Shown in pieces: positions 8,516-16,931 of a stretch of 64,000 bases of DNA. The notes under the pieces were generated by a model that saw only the letters and a program-made list of their open reading frames with translations, had not been told where the DNA came from and did not search any database. This DNA comes from Streptomyces sp. CBMA152 (GTDB lineage Bacteria > Actinomycetota > Actinomycetes > Streptomycetales > Streptomycetaceae): assembly GCF_014596475.1 (NCBI RefSeq), contig NZ_MECJ01000033.1, forward strand, positions 620,001 through 684,000. The letters are read 5' to 3'. A program made the translations under genes and the position numbers. How positions within the stretch are numbered: position 1 is the stretch's first letter; each line of letters begins with the position of its first letter.

Positions 8516-8749
8516 GTGGCGCGCGGCCCGTACGCCGGGCGTGTGCGTTTTCAGCACACCACGCTCGGGAGGGTGATCCCACCCACCTGTCCCACCTGCC
8601 CCGGTCGTCCGCCGCTGTGGAAGGACACGTCCACGACGACGCCGGGCGCGGCTGATCGCTGGCATTGGCATTGCACGGCTTGCCGTCTGGTCTACGAGCC
8701 CACCGCCTCGCACAAGGTGAGGTTCACGTACGCACCGCTCAGGCGGTGA
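8516..8749 (+). CDS. small zinc-ribbon-like protein (hypothetical)
   Basis: This short reading frame codes for up to 77 residues between acdH and desE. It contains CPTC and, 28 residues on, CTAC, the spacing of a four-Cys zinc ribbon, followed by a basic C-terminus. There is no strong ribosome site, and GTG codons further in (for example the one before RFQHTTLG) could be the real start. The paired CxxC motifs argue for a real gene. Function is unknown. Confidence 0.5.
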   Translation: MARGPYAGRVRFQHTTLGRVIPPTCPTCPGRPPLWKDTSTTTPGAADRWHWHCTACRLVYEPTASHKVRFTYAPLRR

Positions 8750-8796
8750 GGTGCGGGGCATCGCACGTGACTTGGTGACCCCTTTACAGATCCTTG

Positions 8797-8815
8797 TGAG
8801 GTTAGGCTAACCTAC
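8797..8815. promoter_or_regulatory. iron box (DmdR/IdeR operator) upstream of desE
   Basis: TGAGGTTAGGCTAACCTAC matches the actinobacterial DmdR1 iron-box consensus TTAGGTTAGGCTCACCTAA and is nearly palindromic. It lies 50 bp upstream of desE and overlaps a possible -10 (TAGGCT) with TTTACA as -35. It predicts repression by iron-loaded DmdR1. Confidence 0.9.
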
Positions 8816-8864
8816 CTGGGAACTGCCAAGTGGCCGACCCCGGCACGTACGAAAGCGGACCGTC

Positions 8865-9896
8865 ATGCCCATGTCCCGAGCGTCCCACCTCTCCCGTCGC
8901 GGTCTGCTGGCCGCCGGCGGTGCCATCGGCCTCGGGGCCGCGCTGGCCGCCTGCGGGGGCGGCGACGACAAGAAATCGGGCGGTACGGACAAGGGCGCCG
9001 GGAAGTCCGGGCCGTGGTCGTTCAAGGACGACCGCGCCAAGACGGTCGAGGCGAAGTCCACCCCGAAGACCATCGTGGCCTTCACCGGCACCGCCGCCGC
9101 CCTCCACGACTACGGCGTCGAGGTCAAGGCCGTCTTCGGTCCGACGAAGACCAAGGACGGCAAGCCGGACGTCCAGGCGGGCGACCTCGACATCAGCAAG
9201 GTCGAGATCCTCGGCAACGTCTGGGGCGAGTTCAACGTCGAGAAGTACGCGGCGCTCGGCCCGGACCTGCTCGTCACGGACATGTGGGAGAAGGACGCCC
9301 TCTGGTACGTGCCGGACAACAGCAAGGACAAGATCCTCACGCTGGCGCCCAGCGTGGCGCTCTGGGCCGCGCAGATCAGCATGCCCGCGGCCCTCCAGCG
9401 CCGCGCCGACCTCGCCGCCTCCCTCGGCGCCGACCTCAAGGCCGCCAAGGTCACCGCCGCCAAGGCCCGTTTCGAGAAGGCCGCGGCCCAGTTGCGCGCC
9501 GCCGCGAAGGCCAACCCCGGTGTGACGGTGATGATCGGCTCCGCCAGCGCCGACCTGTTCTACGTCTCCGCGCCCAAGATGTCCGCCGACACCGCGTACT
9601 TCCAGGAGCTCGGCGTGAAGTTCGTCGAGCCGAAGGTGAACGCGCAGGGCTTCTTCGAGGAGCTGAGCTGGGAGAACGTCGGCAAGTACAAGGCCGACGT
9701 GATCATGATGGACAACCGCTCCACGGCCCTGCAGCCCGACGCCCTGAAGTCCAAGCCGACCTGGACGGGCCTGCCCGCCGTCAAGGCCGGCCAGGTCACC
9801 CCGCGCACCACCGAGCCGATCTACTCGTACGACAAGTGCGCCCCGATCCTCGAATCGCTCGCGAAGGCGATCGAAACAGCGAAGAAGGTTGCCTGA
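8865..9896 (+). CDS. desE: ferrioxamine-binding lipoprotein
   Basis: This 343-residue substrate-binding protein belongs to the ferric-siderophore ABC family. Its N-terminus is a lipoprotein signal with a twin-arginine-like SRRGLL and a lipobox LAAC (Cys30 would be lipidated). The mature part begins with a Gly/Asp/Lys-rich spacer and then the two-lobed binding fold; late signatures include WENVGKYKADVIMMDNRS. In Streptomyces, DesE captures ferrioxamines at the membrane. It sits behind an iron box and is followed after 2 bp by desF. No permease or ATPase gene is in this cluster, so import must rely on one encoded elsewhere. Confidence 0.93.
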   Translation: MPMSRASHLSRRGLLAAGGAIGLGAALAACGGGDDKKSGGTDKGAGKSGPWSFKDDRAKTVEAKSTPKTIVAFTGTAAALHDYGVEVKAVFGPTKTKDGKPDVQAGDLDISKVEILGNVWGEFNVEKYAALGPDLLVTDMWEKDALWYVPDNSKDKILTLAPSVALWAAQISMPAALQRRADLAASLGADLKAAKVTAAKARFEKAAAQLRAAAKANPGVTVMIGSASADLFYVSAPKMSADTAYFQELGVKFVEPKVNAQGFFEELSWENVGKYKADVIMMDNRSTALQPDALKSKPTWTGLPAVKAGQVTPRTTEPIYSYDKCAPILESLAKAIETAKKVA

Positions 9897-9898
9897 CC

Positions 9899-10738
9899 AT
9901 GACGCTGACAGCCGAGACCGCCACCGTCCCCTTCCGTCTCTTCGACCTCCACGTGGTACGGACCCGGCGGCTCGGCCCGTCGCTGGTCCGGATCACCTTC
10001 GGCGGCGAGGAGTTGGCGTACTTCGAGGCGGGCGGGCGCGACCAGAGCCTGTCGCTCTTCCTGCCCCACCCCGGCCAGGCGGCCCCCGTGCTGCCGCCGG
10101 CGATCAACCCGGAGACGTGGTTCGCGGAGTACCGCGCGCTGCCCGACGACGTACGGGCCGTGATGCGCTCGTACACCGTGCGCGCGCAGCGCCGTGAGCC
10201 CGACGAGGTCGACATCGACTTCGCGCTCCACCAGGACGGCGGTCCGGCGTGCCGCTGGGCCGACCGCGCCGTGCCCGGGGACCGTGTGGCGGTCCTCGGT
10301 CCGGCGATCGCCGACAACACGGCCGTTCGCTTCCGGCCGCCTGTCGGAACTGACGGGGTCGTGTTGTGGGGGGACGAGACCGCGTTGCCCGCGCTGTCCT
10401 CCATCCTGGAGTGGCTTCCGCGGGGTACGCGGGCGCGGGTGTTCATCACTGTTCCGTTCAGTGCGGACCGGATGCCGCTGCCTACCGCTGCGGATGCGTC
10501 CATTACGTGGCTCGTGCGGGAGGAAGGTGCGGCGTCTCCCGTGGAGGCGGTCCGGTCCGAGGCCTCGCTCCCGGGAGTCGACCCGTATGTGTGGATCGCG
10601 GGTGAGTCGTCTTCCATGCGGGAGTTGCGGCGGCACTTTGTGAATGAGCGTCAGGTTGATCGGCGGAACGTCACGTTCGTGGGCTATTGGCGGCGCGGGC
10701 GGTCCGAGGACCAGCTGCGTGCGGAGGAAGCCGCCTAA
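9899..10738 (+). CDS. desF: siderophore-interacting ferric reductase
   Basis: This 279-residue protein is of the siderophore-interacting (SIP, ViuB-like) flavoprotein family. It is expected to reduce Fe(III) in imported ferrioxamine so that iron is released in the cytoplasm. SYTVRAQR (about 90-97) is the FAD-binding motif RxYTxR-like segment, and GDRVAVLGPA and WIAGESSSMRELRRHF are typical of the C-terminal NAD(P)H-type domain. The ATG at 9899 follows the desE stop by 2 bp, so desEF is a two-gene unit. Codon use in the second half is noticeably richer in T/G third positions than in its neighbours. Confidence 0.87.
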   Translation: MTLTAETATVPFRLFDLHVVRTRRLGPSLVRITFGGEELAYFEAGGRDQSLSLFLPHPGQAAPVLPPAINPETWFAEYRALPDDVRAVMRSYTVRAQRREPDEVDIDFALHQDGGPACRWADRAVPGDRVAVLGPAIADNTAVRFRPPVGTDGVVLWGDETALPALSSILEWLPRGTRARVFITVPFSADRMPLPTAADASITWLVREEGAASPVEAVRSEASLPGVDPYVWIAGESSSMRELRRHFVNERQVDRRNVTFVGYWRRGRSEDQLRAEEAA

Positions 10739-10775
10739 GCGGAGCGGTTGTTCGTCTGCGGGCCGGTGGGGGCTT

Positions 10776-10797
10776 GTCGCGCAGTTCCCCGCGCCCC
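10776..10797 (-). repeat. dispersed 22-bp intergenic repeat, copy 3
   Basis: This exact copy of the 22-bp core lies on the minus strand, 37 bp after the desF stop. It carries the same tail on its far side. It separates desEF from the desA promoter. Confidence 0.85.
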
Positions 10798-10873
10798 TAT
10801 AAGCGGGCCAGTACCGCAGCGAACCGCCACCCACATGCACCCCCTGGGGGGCGAGTGATTGTTGATCTCGAAG

Positions 10874-10892
10874 TTAGGTTAGGCTAACCTTA
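10874..10892. promoter_or_regulatory. iron box (DmdR/IdeR operator) upstream of desABCD
   Basis: TTAGGTTAGGCTAACCTTA matches the DmdR1 consensus at 17 of 19 positions. It overlaps a plausible -10 (TAACCT, 10885-10890) placed 17 bp from TTGATC (10862-10867). Iron-replete DmdR1 would block the desABCD promoter. Confidence 0.93.
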
Positions 10893-10970
10893 CTTACAGA
10901 TCGCGGTCCTCGCCCCCTTCCTCATCTGCCCGGAGGGCCCGACGAAGTCCCCGATCCGGGAGGACAGTTC

Positions 10971-12416
10971 ATGCGTTCGCACCTGCTCAATGACACGACG
11001 GCGGAGAGCTACCGGCGCTCCGTGACCGAAGGAGTCGAGCGGGTGGCGTCGAAACTCGCCGCGACCCGGCGCCCGTTCACGGGTGTCGGCGTCGAGGACA
11101 TCGCCCCGCTCGTCGACGGCATCGACCTCGACCGGCCGCTGGGCGACACCTCCGCCGTCCTCGACGAGCTGGAGGACGTGTATCTGCGCGACGCCGTCTA
11201 CTTCCACCACCCCCGCTACCTCGGCCACCTCAACTGCCCGGTCGTCATCCCGGCCGTACTCGGCGAGGCGGTCCTCTCGGCCGTCAACTCCTCGCTCGAC
11301 ACCTGGGACCAGAGCGCGGGCGGCACGCTCATCGAGCGCCGCCTGATCGACTGGACGGCCGGTCGCGTCGGCTACGGTCCGGGCGCCGACGGCGTGTTCA
11401 CCAGCGGCGGGAGCCAGTCCAACCTCCAGGCGCTGCTGCTCGCCCGCGAGGAGGCCAAGACCGACGACCTCGGGAAACTGCGGATCTTCTCCTCCGAGTG
11501 CAGCCACTTCAGTGTGCAGAAGTCCGCCCAGTTGCTGGGGCTCGGCCGCTCCGCCGTCGTGTCGATTCCCTGTGACCACGAAAAGCGGATGCAGACCGTG
11601 GCGCTCGCCCGGGCCCTGGAGAAGTGCGTGGCCGAGGGCAATGTGCCGATGGCCGTCGTCGCCACCGCCGGGACCACCGACTTCGGGTCCATCGACCCGC
11701 TGCCGGAGATAGCCGAGCTGTGTGCGCAGTACGGGGCCTGGTTCCACGCGGACGCCGCGTACGGCTGCGGGCTGCTCGTCTCGCCGACCCGGCGCCACCT
11801 CCTGGAGGGCATCGAGCGCGCCGACTCCGTCACCGTGGACTACCACAAGTCCTTCTTCCAGCCGGTGAGTTCGAGCGCGATCGTGGTCAAGGACGGCACC
11901 ACGCTGCGCCACGCCACGTATCACGCGGACTATCTCAACCCGCGCCGCGCCGCCGAGGAGCGCATCCCCAACCAGGTCGACAAGTCCCTCCAGACCACCC
12001 GCCGCTTCGACGCCCTGAAGCTGTGGATGACCCTGCGCACGATGGGCGCCGACGGTGTCGGCCGGCTCTTCGACGAGGTCTGCGAGCTGGCCGGGGAGGG
12101 CTGGCGGCTGCTCGCCGCCGATCCGCGCTACGACGTCGTCGTCGAGCCCAGCCTGTCCACCCTGGTCTTCCGCTACATCCCGGACGCGGTCACCTCGCCC
12201 GCCGAGATCGACCGCGCCAACCTCTACGCCCGCAAGGCGCTGTTCGCGTCCGGCGAGGCCGTCGTCGCCGGTACCAAGGCCGGCGGCCGCCAGTACCTGA
12301 AATTCACCCTGCTCAACCCCGAGACGACGGTCCACGACATCGCCGCCGTCCTCGATCTGATCGCCGGCCACGCCGAGCAGTACCTGGGAGAGAACCTTGT
12401 CCACGCAGCCTCGTGA
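10971..12416 (+). CDS. desA: lysine decarboxylase for desferrioxamine (PLP-dependent)
   Basis: This 481-residue group II decarboxylase converts L-lysine to cadaverine, the first step of desferrioxamine synthesis. PLP-binding marks are GVFTSGGSQSNLQALLLAR, VATAGTTDFGSIDPL, WFHADAAYGCG (Asp to the pyridine nitrogen) and DYHKSFFQP with Schiff-base lysine K293. It heads desABCD behind an iron box. Its last 20 bp overlap the TTG-initiated desB. Confidence 0.95.
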   Translation: MRSHLLNDTTAESYRRSVTEGVERVASKLAATRRPFTGVGVEDIAPLVDGIDLDRPLGDTSAVLDELEDVYLRDAVYFHHPRYLGHLNCPVVIPAVLGEAVLSAVNSSLDTWDQSAGGTLIERRLIDWTAGRVGYGPGADGVFTSGGSQSNLQALLLAREEAKTDDLGKLRIFSSECSHFSVQKSAQLLGLGRSAVVSIPCDHEKRMQTVALARALEKCVAEGNVPMAVVATAGTTDFGSIDPLPEIAELCAQYGAWFHADAAYGCGLLVSPTRRHLLEGIERADSVTVDYHKSFFQPVSSSAIVVKDGTTLRHATYHADYLNPRRAAEERIPNQVDKSLQTTRRFDALKLWMTLRTMGADGVGRLFDEVCELAGEGWRLLAADPRYDVVVEPSLSTLVFRYIPDAVTSPAEIDRANLYARKALFASGEAVVAGTKAGGRQYLKFTLLNPETTVHDIAAVLDLIAGHAEQYLGENLVHAAS

Positions 12417-13671
12417 GCCGTACGACTTCATCGGGATCGGCCTCGGGCCCTTCAACCTGGGCCTGGCCTGCCTGACCGAGCCGATCGACGAGCTCAGCGG
12501 CCTCTTCCTGGAGACCAAGCCGGACTTCGAGTGGCACTCGGGGATGTTCCTGGAGGGCGCCCACCTCCAGACGCCGTTCATGTCGGACCTGGTCACCCTC
12601 GCCGATCCGACCTCCCCGTACTCCTTCCTCAACTATCTGAAGGAGTCGGGCCGCCTTTACTCGTTCTACATACGCGAGAACTTCTACCCGCTGCGCACCG
12701 AGTACAACGACTACTGCCGCTGGGCGGCCGGGAAACTCTCCTCGATCCGCTTCAACCAGACGGTGAAGACGGTGACGTACGAGAACGAGGTGTACGTCGT
12801 ACGCACGGAGGACGGCTCCGAGTTCCGCGCCCGCCGTCTGGTGCTCGGCACCGGCACCCCGCCGTTCGTCCCCGAGGCGTGCCGGGACCTGGGCGGCGAC
12901 TACCTGCACAACTCCCGTTACCTGGACCACAAAGAGGCGCTACAGGCGAAGAAGTCGATCACCCTGGTCGGCAGCGGGCAGTCCGCCGCCGAGATCTACT
13001 ACGACCTGCTGAGCGAGATCGACGTCCACGGCTACCGGCTGAACTGGGTCACCCGCTCGCCCCGCTTCTTCCCGCTCGAATACACCAAGCTGACGCTTGA
13101 GATGACCTCGCCGGAGTACACGGACTACTTCCACGCACTCCCCGAGGACACCCGCTACCGCCTGGAGTCCGAGCAGAAGGGCCTCTTCAAGGGCATCGAC
13201 TCGGAGCTGGTCGACGCGATCTTCGATCTGCTCTACCAGAAGAGCCTGAAGGGCCCGGTCCCGACGCGTCTGCTCACCAACTCCTCCCTCAACAACGCGA
13301 GTTACGACGCCACGACGGGCTCGTACGAACTCGGTCTGCGCCAGGAGGAGCAGGGCAAGGACTTCACGCTCACCACCCAGGGCCTGGTCCTGGCCACCGG
13401 CTACAAGTACGCCGAGCCCGAGTTCCTCAAGCCCGTCTCCGACCGGCTCAAGCGGGACGGGCGCGGCCGGTTCGACGTGGCCCGCAACTACGCCATCGAC
13501 ACGGCGGGGCGCGAGATCTTCCTCCAGAACGCCGCCGTGCACACCCACTCGATCACCTCGCCCGACCTGGGCATGGGCGCCTACCGCAACGCGTACATCA
13601 TCGGCGAGCTCCTCGGCCGCGAGTACTACCCGGTCGAGAAGTCCATCGCCTTCCAGGAGTTCGCCGTATGA
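12397..13671 (+). CDS. desB: cadaverine N-monooxygenase (flavin-dependent)
   Basis: This 424-residue protein is of the lysine/ornithine N-monooxygenase family and makes N-hydroxycadaverine using FAD, NADPH and O2. The FAD motif GIGLGPFNLGLA is at about 10-21, the NADPH motif LVGSGQSAAEIYYDL is central, and LVLATGYKY is the late ATG-type signature. The start is TTG at 12397, supported by GGGAG about 7 bp upstream and by loss of the FAD motif if a later start is used. It overlaps desA by 20 bp and desC by 4 bp. Confidence 0.94.
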   Translation: MSTQPREPYDFIGIGLGPFNLGLACLTEPIDELSGLFLETKPDFEWHSGMFLEGAHLQTPFMSDLVTLADPTSPYSFLNYLKESGRLYSFYIRENFYPLRTEYNDYCRWAAGKLSSIRFNQTVKTVTYENEVYVVRTEDGSEFRARRLVLGTGTPPFVPEACRDLGGDYLHNSRYLDHKEALQAKKSITLVGSGQSAAEIYYDLLSEIDVHGYRLNWVTRSPRFFPLEYTKLTLEMTSPEYTDYFHALPEDTRYRLESEQKGLFKGIDSELVDAIFDLLYQKSLKGPVPTRLLTNSSLNNASYDATTGSYELGLRQEEQGKDFTLTTQGLVLATGYKYAEPEFLKPVSDRLKRDGRGRFDVARNYAIDTAGREIFLQNAAVHTHSITSPDLGMGAYRNAYIIGELLGREYYPVEKSIAFQEFAV

Positions 13672-14219
13672 GCACCACGCACACGACCGCCGGCATAGGC
13701 ACCTTCACCGCCCGCCCCCTCGACCCCTTGAAGGACGCCGAGCTGCTGCACGGCTGGGTCACCCACCCCAAGGCCGCGTTCTGGATGATGCAGGACGCGA
13801 AACTTGAGGACGTCGAGCGGGCGTACATGGAGATCGCGGCCGACGAGCACCACCACGCCCTGCTCGGACTGCACGACGGCACCCCCGCGTTCCTGATGGA
13901 GTACTACGACCCGGCCCACCGCGAACTGGTCGGCCTGTACGACCCCGAGCCCGGCGACGTCGGCATGCACTTCCTGGTCGCACCGACCGGCACACCGGTG
14001 CACGGCTTCACCCGGGCGGTGATCACCGCCGTGATGGCCCACCTGTTCGCGGACCCGACGACCCGGCGGGTCGTCGTGGAGCCCGACGTGGGCAACAAGG
14101 CGGTGCACGCGCTGAACGCGGCGGTCGGCTTCGAGGTCGTCGGCGAGATCGCCAAGCCGGAGAAGACGGCGCTGCTGAGCGTGTGCACGCGGGAGTCGTT
14201 CGAGGAGGCCACCCGATGA
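13668..14219 (+). CDS. desC: N-hydroxycadaverine acyltransferase
   Basis: This 183-residue GNAT-type acyltransferase resembles the AlcB/RhbD/IucB group. It transfers acetyl or succinyl (giving desferrioxamine B or E units) from CoA to N-hydroxycadaverine. Visible features are ELLHGWVTHPKAAFWMM near the N-terminus, a GTPVHGFTRAVITAVMAHLF helix and the C-terminal RRVVVEPDVGNKAVHALNAAVGFEVVGEI, which is the CoA-binding end of the GNAT fold. The ATG overlaps the desB stop and the gene ends overlapping desD (ATGA), so all four proteins are coupled. Confidence 0.94.
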   Translation: MSTTHTTAGIGTFTARPLDPLKDAELLHGWVTHPKAAFWMMQDAKLEDVERAYMEIAADEHHHALLGLHDGTPAFLMEYYDPAHRELVGLYDPEPGDVGMHFLVAPTGTPVHGFTRAVITAVMAHLFADPTTRRVVVEPDVGNKAVHALNAAVGFEVVGEIAKPEKTALLSVCTRESFEEATR

Positions 14220-15997
14220 GCACGATCGACATTGCGGTACCGCACCTCACCCCCGAGCTGTGGGCAGAGGCCAACCGGCTGCTGGTGCGCAAGGCGCTGG
14301 CCGAGTTCGCGCACGAGCGGCTGCTGAAGCCGGAGTCGCTGGGCGAGGACCGGTACAGCGTACGAAGTGACGACGGCTCGGCGGAGTACCGCTTCACGGC
14401 GGGCCTGTACGCGCTCGACCACTGGCAGGTGTACCCCGAGTCGATCTCGCGCCACGCGGCGGACGGCGGTGAACTCCCGCTCGACGCCCTGGACTTCTTC
14501 ATCGAGCTGCGCGCGACGCTCGGCCTGAGCGACGAGATCCTGCCGGTGTACCTGGAGGAGATCTCGTCCACGCTGTCCGGCACGGCGTACAAACTGACGA
14601 AGGATCAGATTTCCTCGGCCGACCTGGCGAAGTCCGGCTTCCAGGCGATCGAGACGGGGATGACCGAGGGCCACCCCTGCTTCGTCGCCAACAACGGCCG
14701 GCTCGGGTTCGGTGCGCACGAGTACCCCGCGTACGCGCCCGAGGCCGCCGCACCCGTCCGGCTGATCTGGCTGGCCGCGCGCCGCGACCGGGCGACGTTC
14801 ACGTCAGGTGCCGGGCTCGACTACGAGACGCTGATGCGGGCGGAGCTGGGCGAGGCGACCCTGGCCCGCTTCGCGGCGACGCTGGCCGAGCGGGGCCTGG
14901 ACCTCGCGGACTACCAGCTCCTTCCGGTCCACCCCTGGCAGTGGTGGAACAAGCTGTCGGTGACGTTCGCGGCGGAGGTGGCGCAGGAGAGGCTGGTGCC
15001 GCTGGGGGTGGGCGACGACGAGTACCTGGCGCAGCAGTCGATCCGTACGTTCTACAACACGACGGATTCGTCGAAGCACTACGTGAAGACGGCGCTGTCC
15101 GTCCTCAACATGGGCTTCATGCGAGGCCTCTCGGCGGCGTACATGGAGGCGACGCCGGCGATCAACGACTGGCTGGCGGCGCTGGTGGAGCAGGACTCGG
15201 TCCTCCAGTCGGCCCGTTTCTCGATCATCCGCGAACGGGCGGCGATCGGCTACCACCACCGCCAGTACGAACGGGCCACCGACCGCTACTCCCCGTACCG
15301 CAAAATGCTGGCCGCGCTGTGGCGCGAGAGCCCGGTGCCGTCGCTGCGACCGGGCGAGCGGCTGGCGACGATGGCGTCGCTGCTGCATGTGGACGGGGCG
15401 GGGGCGTCGTTCGCGGGCGCGCTGATAGCGGAGTCGGGGGTGGGGGCGAAGGAGTGGCTGCGCGGCTATCTGCAGGCCTACCTGCTCCCGATCCTCCACT
15501 CGTTCTACGCCTACGACCTGGCCTACATGCCGCACGGCGAGAACGTGATCCTGGTCCTCGCGGAGGACGGCACGGTCTCGCGGGCGATCTTCAAGGACAT
15601 CGCCGAGGAGATCGCGGTCATGGACCCCGACGCGGTACTGCCGCCGGAGGTCGAACGCGTCCGGGTGGACGTGCCCGACGACATGAAGCTCCTGTCCGTC
15701 TTCACGGACGTCTTCGACTGCTTCTTCCGCTTCTTGAACGCGACGCTGGCGAGTGAGGGGGTGGTGGAGGAGTCGGAGTTCTGGGCGGCGGTCTCGGAAT
15801 GCGTCACGTCATACCAGGCGTCCACGCCCGAACTGGCGGACAAGTTCAAGCAGTACGACATGTTCGCGCCGGAGTTCGCCCTGTCCTGCCTGAACCGCCT
15901 CCAGCTCCGCAACAACCGCCAGATGGTGGACCTGGCGGACCCGGCGGGGGCGCTGCAACTGGTGGGCAACTTGAGGAACCCGATCGCGGGGGCGTGA
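14216..15997 (+). CDS. desD: desferrioxamine synthetase (NIS, IucA/IucC family)
   Basis: This 593-residue NRPS-independent siderophore synthetase condenses and cyclises N-hydroxy-N-succinylcadaverine units with ATP. Family motifs are EEISSTLSGTAYKL, GHPCFVANNGRLGFG, LLPVHPWQWWNK and YMPHGENVILVL, which form the nucleotide and substrate site of IucA/IucC enzymes. The ATG at 14216 overlaps the desC stop (ATGA); an in-frame upstream start would lie inside desC and was rejected. It is the last gene of the operon, followed by GC-rich repeats rather than a clear terminator. Confidence 0.95.
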   Translation: MSTIDIAVPHLTPELWAEANRLLVRKALAEFAHERLLKPESLGEDRYSVRSDDGSAEYRFTAGLYALDHWQVYPESISRHAADGGELPLDALDFFIELRATLGLSDEILPVYLEEISSTLSGTAYKLTKDQISSADLAKSGFQAIETGMTEGHPCFVANNGRLGFGAHEYPAYAPEAAAPVRLIWLAARRDRATFTSGAGLDYETLMRAELGEATLARFAATLAERGLDLADYQLLPVHPWQWWNKLSVTFAAEVAQERLVPLGVGDDEYLAQQSIRTFYNTTDSSKHYVKTALSVLNMGFMRGLSAAYMEATPAINDWLAALVEQDSVLQSARFSIIRERAAIGYHHRQYERATDRYSPYRKMLAALWRESPVPSLRPGERLATMASLLHVDGAGASFAGALIAESGVGAKEWLRGYLQAYLLPILHSFYAYDLAYMPHGENVILVLAEDGTVSRAIFKDIAEEIAVMDPDAVLPPEVERVRVDVPDDMKLLSVFTDVFDCFFRFLNATLASEGVVEESEFWAAVSECVTSYQASTPELADKFKQYDMFAPEFALSCLNRLQLRNNRQMVDLADPAGALQLVGNLRNPIAGA

Positions 15998-16031
15998 AGC
16001 CGGGGGGCCGGGTCGCTTATGGCGGTCTTGG

Positions 16032-16135
16032 CCCCCCACCCCACCCCTTCCCTGAACCCTCCGGGGGTGGGTGGGGGTGGAGGCAGTTTCCGGGGGCGGG
16101 GCTACGCCCCTGCACCCCGCTTCGGGGCTCCGCCC
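16032..16135. repeat. GC-rich composite repeat, left flank of accessory pair
   Basis: This segment combines CCCCACCCCACCCCTTCCC, CCTCCGGGGGTGGGTGGGGG and a stretch ending in CCCCGCTTCGGGGCTCCGCC. All three parts recur in inverted order at 18400-18556, on the other side of the Nudix/regulator pair, and the first recurs at 40518 and 40693. Confidence 0.75.
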
Positions 16136-16266
16136 AGGCTTGGCGAGCGGGCCTCGTATCAGCGCTCCGCCGCGTTGCAGTCCGCGCACTCGGTGTTGAG
16201 GGGCTTGCGCGTGGCCGGATCGATCGTGAGCGTCACTCCGCGCCAGCCCCTGCCGGGGTTCATGGG

Positions 16267-16782
16267 CTACCCGCCGACGAGTTCGCCGAGCAGGAACATG
16301 GGCTGTCTCATGCCGTACTCGAACGCACGTGCCGCCGCGCGGATCTGGGCGGCCTGGTACGGGAAGGCGAGCTCGTCCAGTTGCCCCGTGGGCACCCACT
16401 CGACGGCGGACAGTTCGCCTCGCGCCGTCCCGGGAAGCGTTACCGCTGCGGCTTCCGCGTCATCGAGCGTCCCGCCGTCGAGGACGAAGTTGATGCCCTC
16501 GGCGCTCGTTCCGCCCTCGCTCGCAGGCACCTGGTCGACCATGAGCAAGTACGAGAGCCTGCGCCTGAGGCCGGTCTCTCGCAGCAGCTCACGGGCTGCG
16601 GCAACGGCGATGGGCTCGCCCACGTGCATTCCACCGCCCGGAAGCCGCCAGCCCTGCTTCTGGTCGGTGTGCCGACGCCTCGGCTTCACCATCAGGATGT
16701 CGCCGTATCTGTTGCGGACCAGGACCACCGCCCTGATGCGCCGGCGGGGCGGGTCGGCGTGGTCGACGTCAGCGTGCGCCAT
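16267..16782 (-). CDS. Nudix hydrolase with altered catalytic box
   Basis: This 171-residue protein has a Nudix fold: RIRAVVLVRNRYGDILMVKP at the N-terminus and the box GGMHVGEPIAVAAARELLRETGL (about 50-73). The consensus is GX5EX7REUXEEXGU; here the first of the paired metal-binding Glu is Arg (REL-LR-ETGL). Nudix enzymes cleave nucleoside diphosphate derivatives; the change may weaken catalysis or mark a binding role. It is divergent from the regulator at 16932 and lies between repeats, so it is probably accessory. Substrate is unknown. Confidence 0.8.
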   Translation of the reverse strand: MAHADVDHADPPRRRIRAVVLVRNRYGDILMVKPRRRHTDQKQGWRLPGGGMHVGEPIAVAAARELLRETGLRRRLSYLLMVDQVPASEGGTSAEGINFVLDGGTLDDAEAAAVTLPGTARGELSAVEWVPTGQLDELAFPYQAAQIRAAARAFEYGMRQPMFLLGELVGG

Positions 16783-16931
16783 GGGGGCATCCGTTCTCTT
16801 GAGGGGCGAGTCCCGCCTCGGCGATCTCTCCTGCCTCTACGCAACCGCACGACCACGCACAGCGGTACCGTGGGAGCGGGGCCGAGGCATGAAAGCCATG
16901 AACGCCGCGCAGTCCGTGGGGAGTTGAAGGC

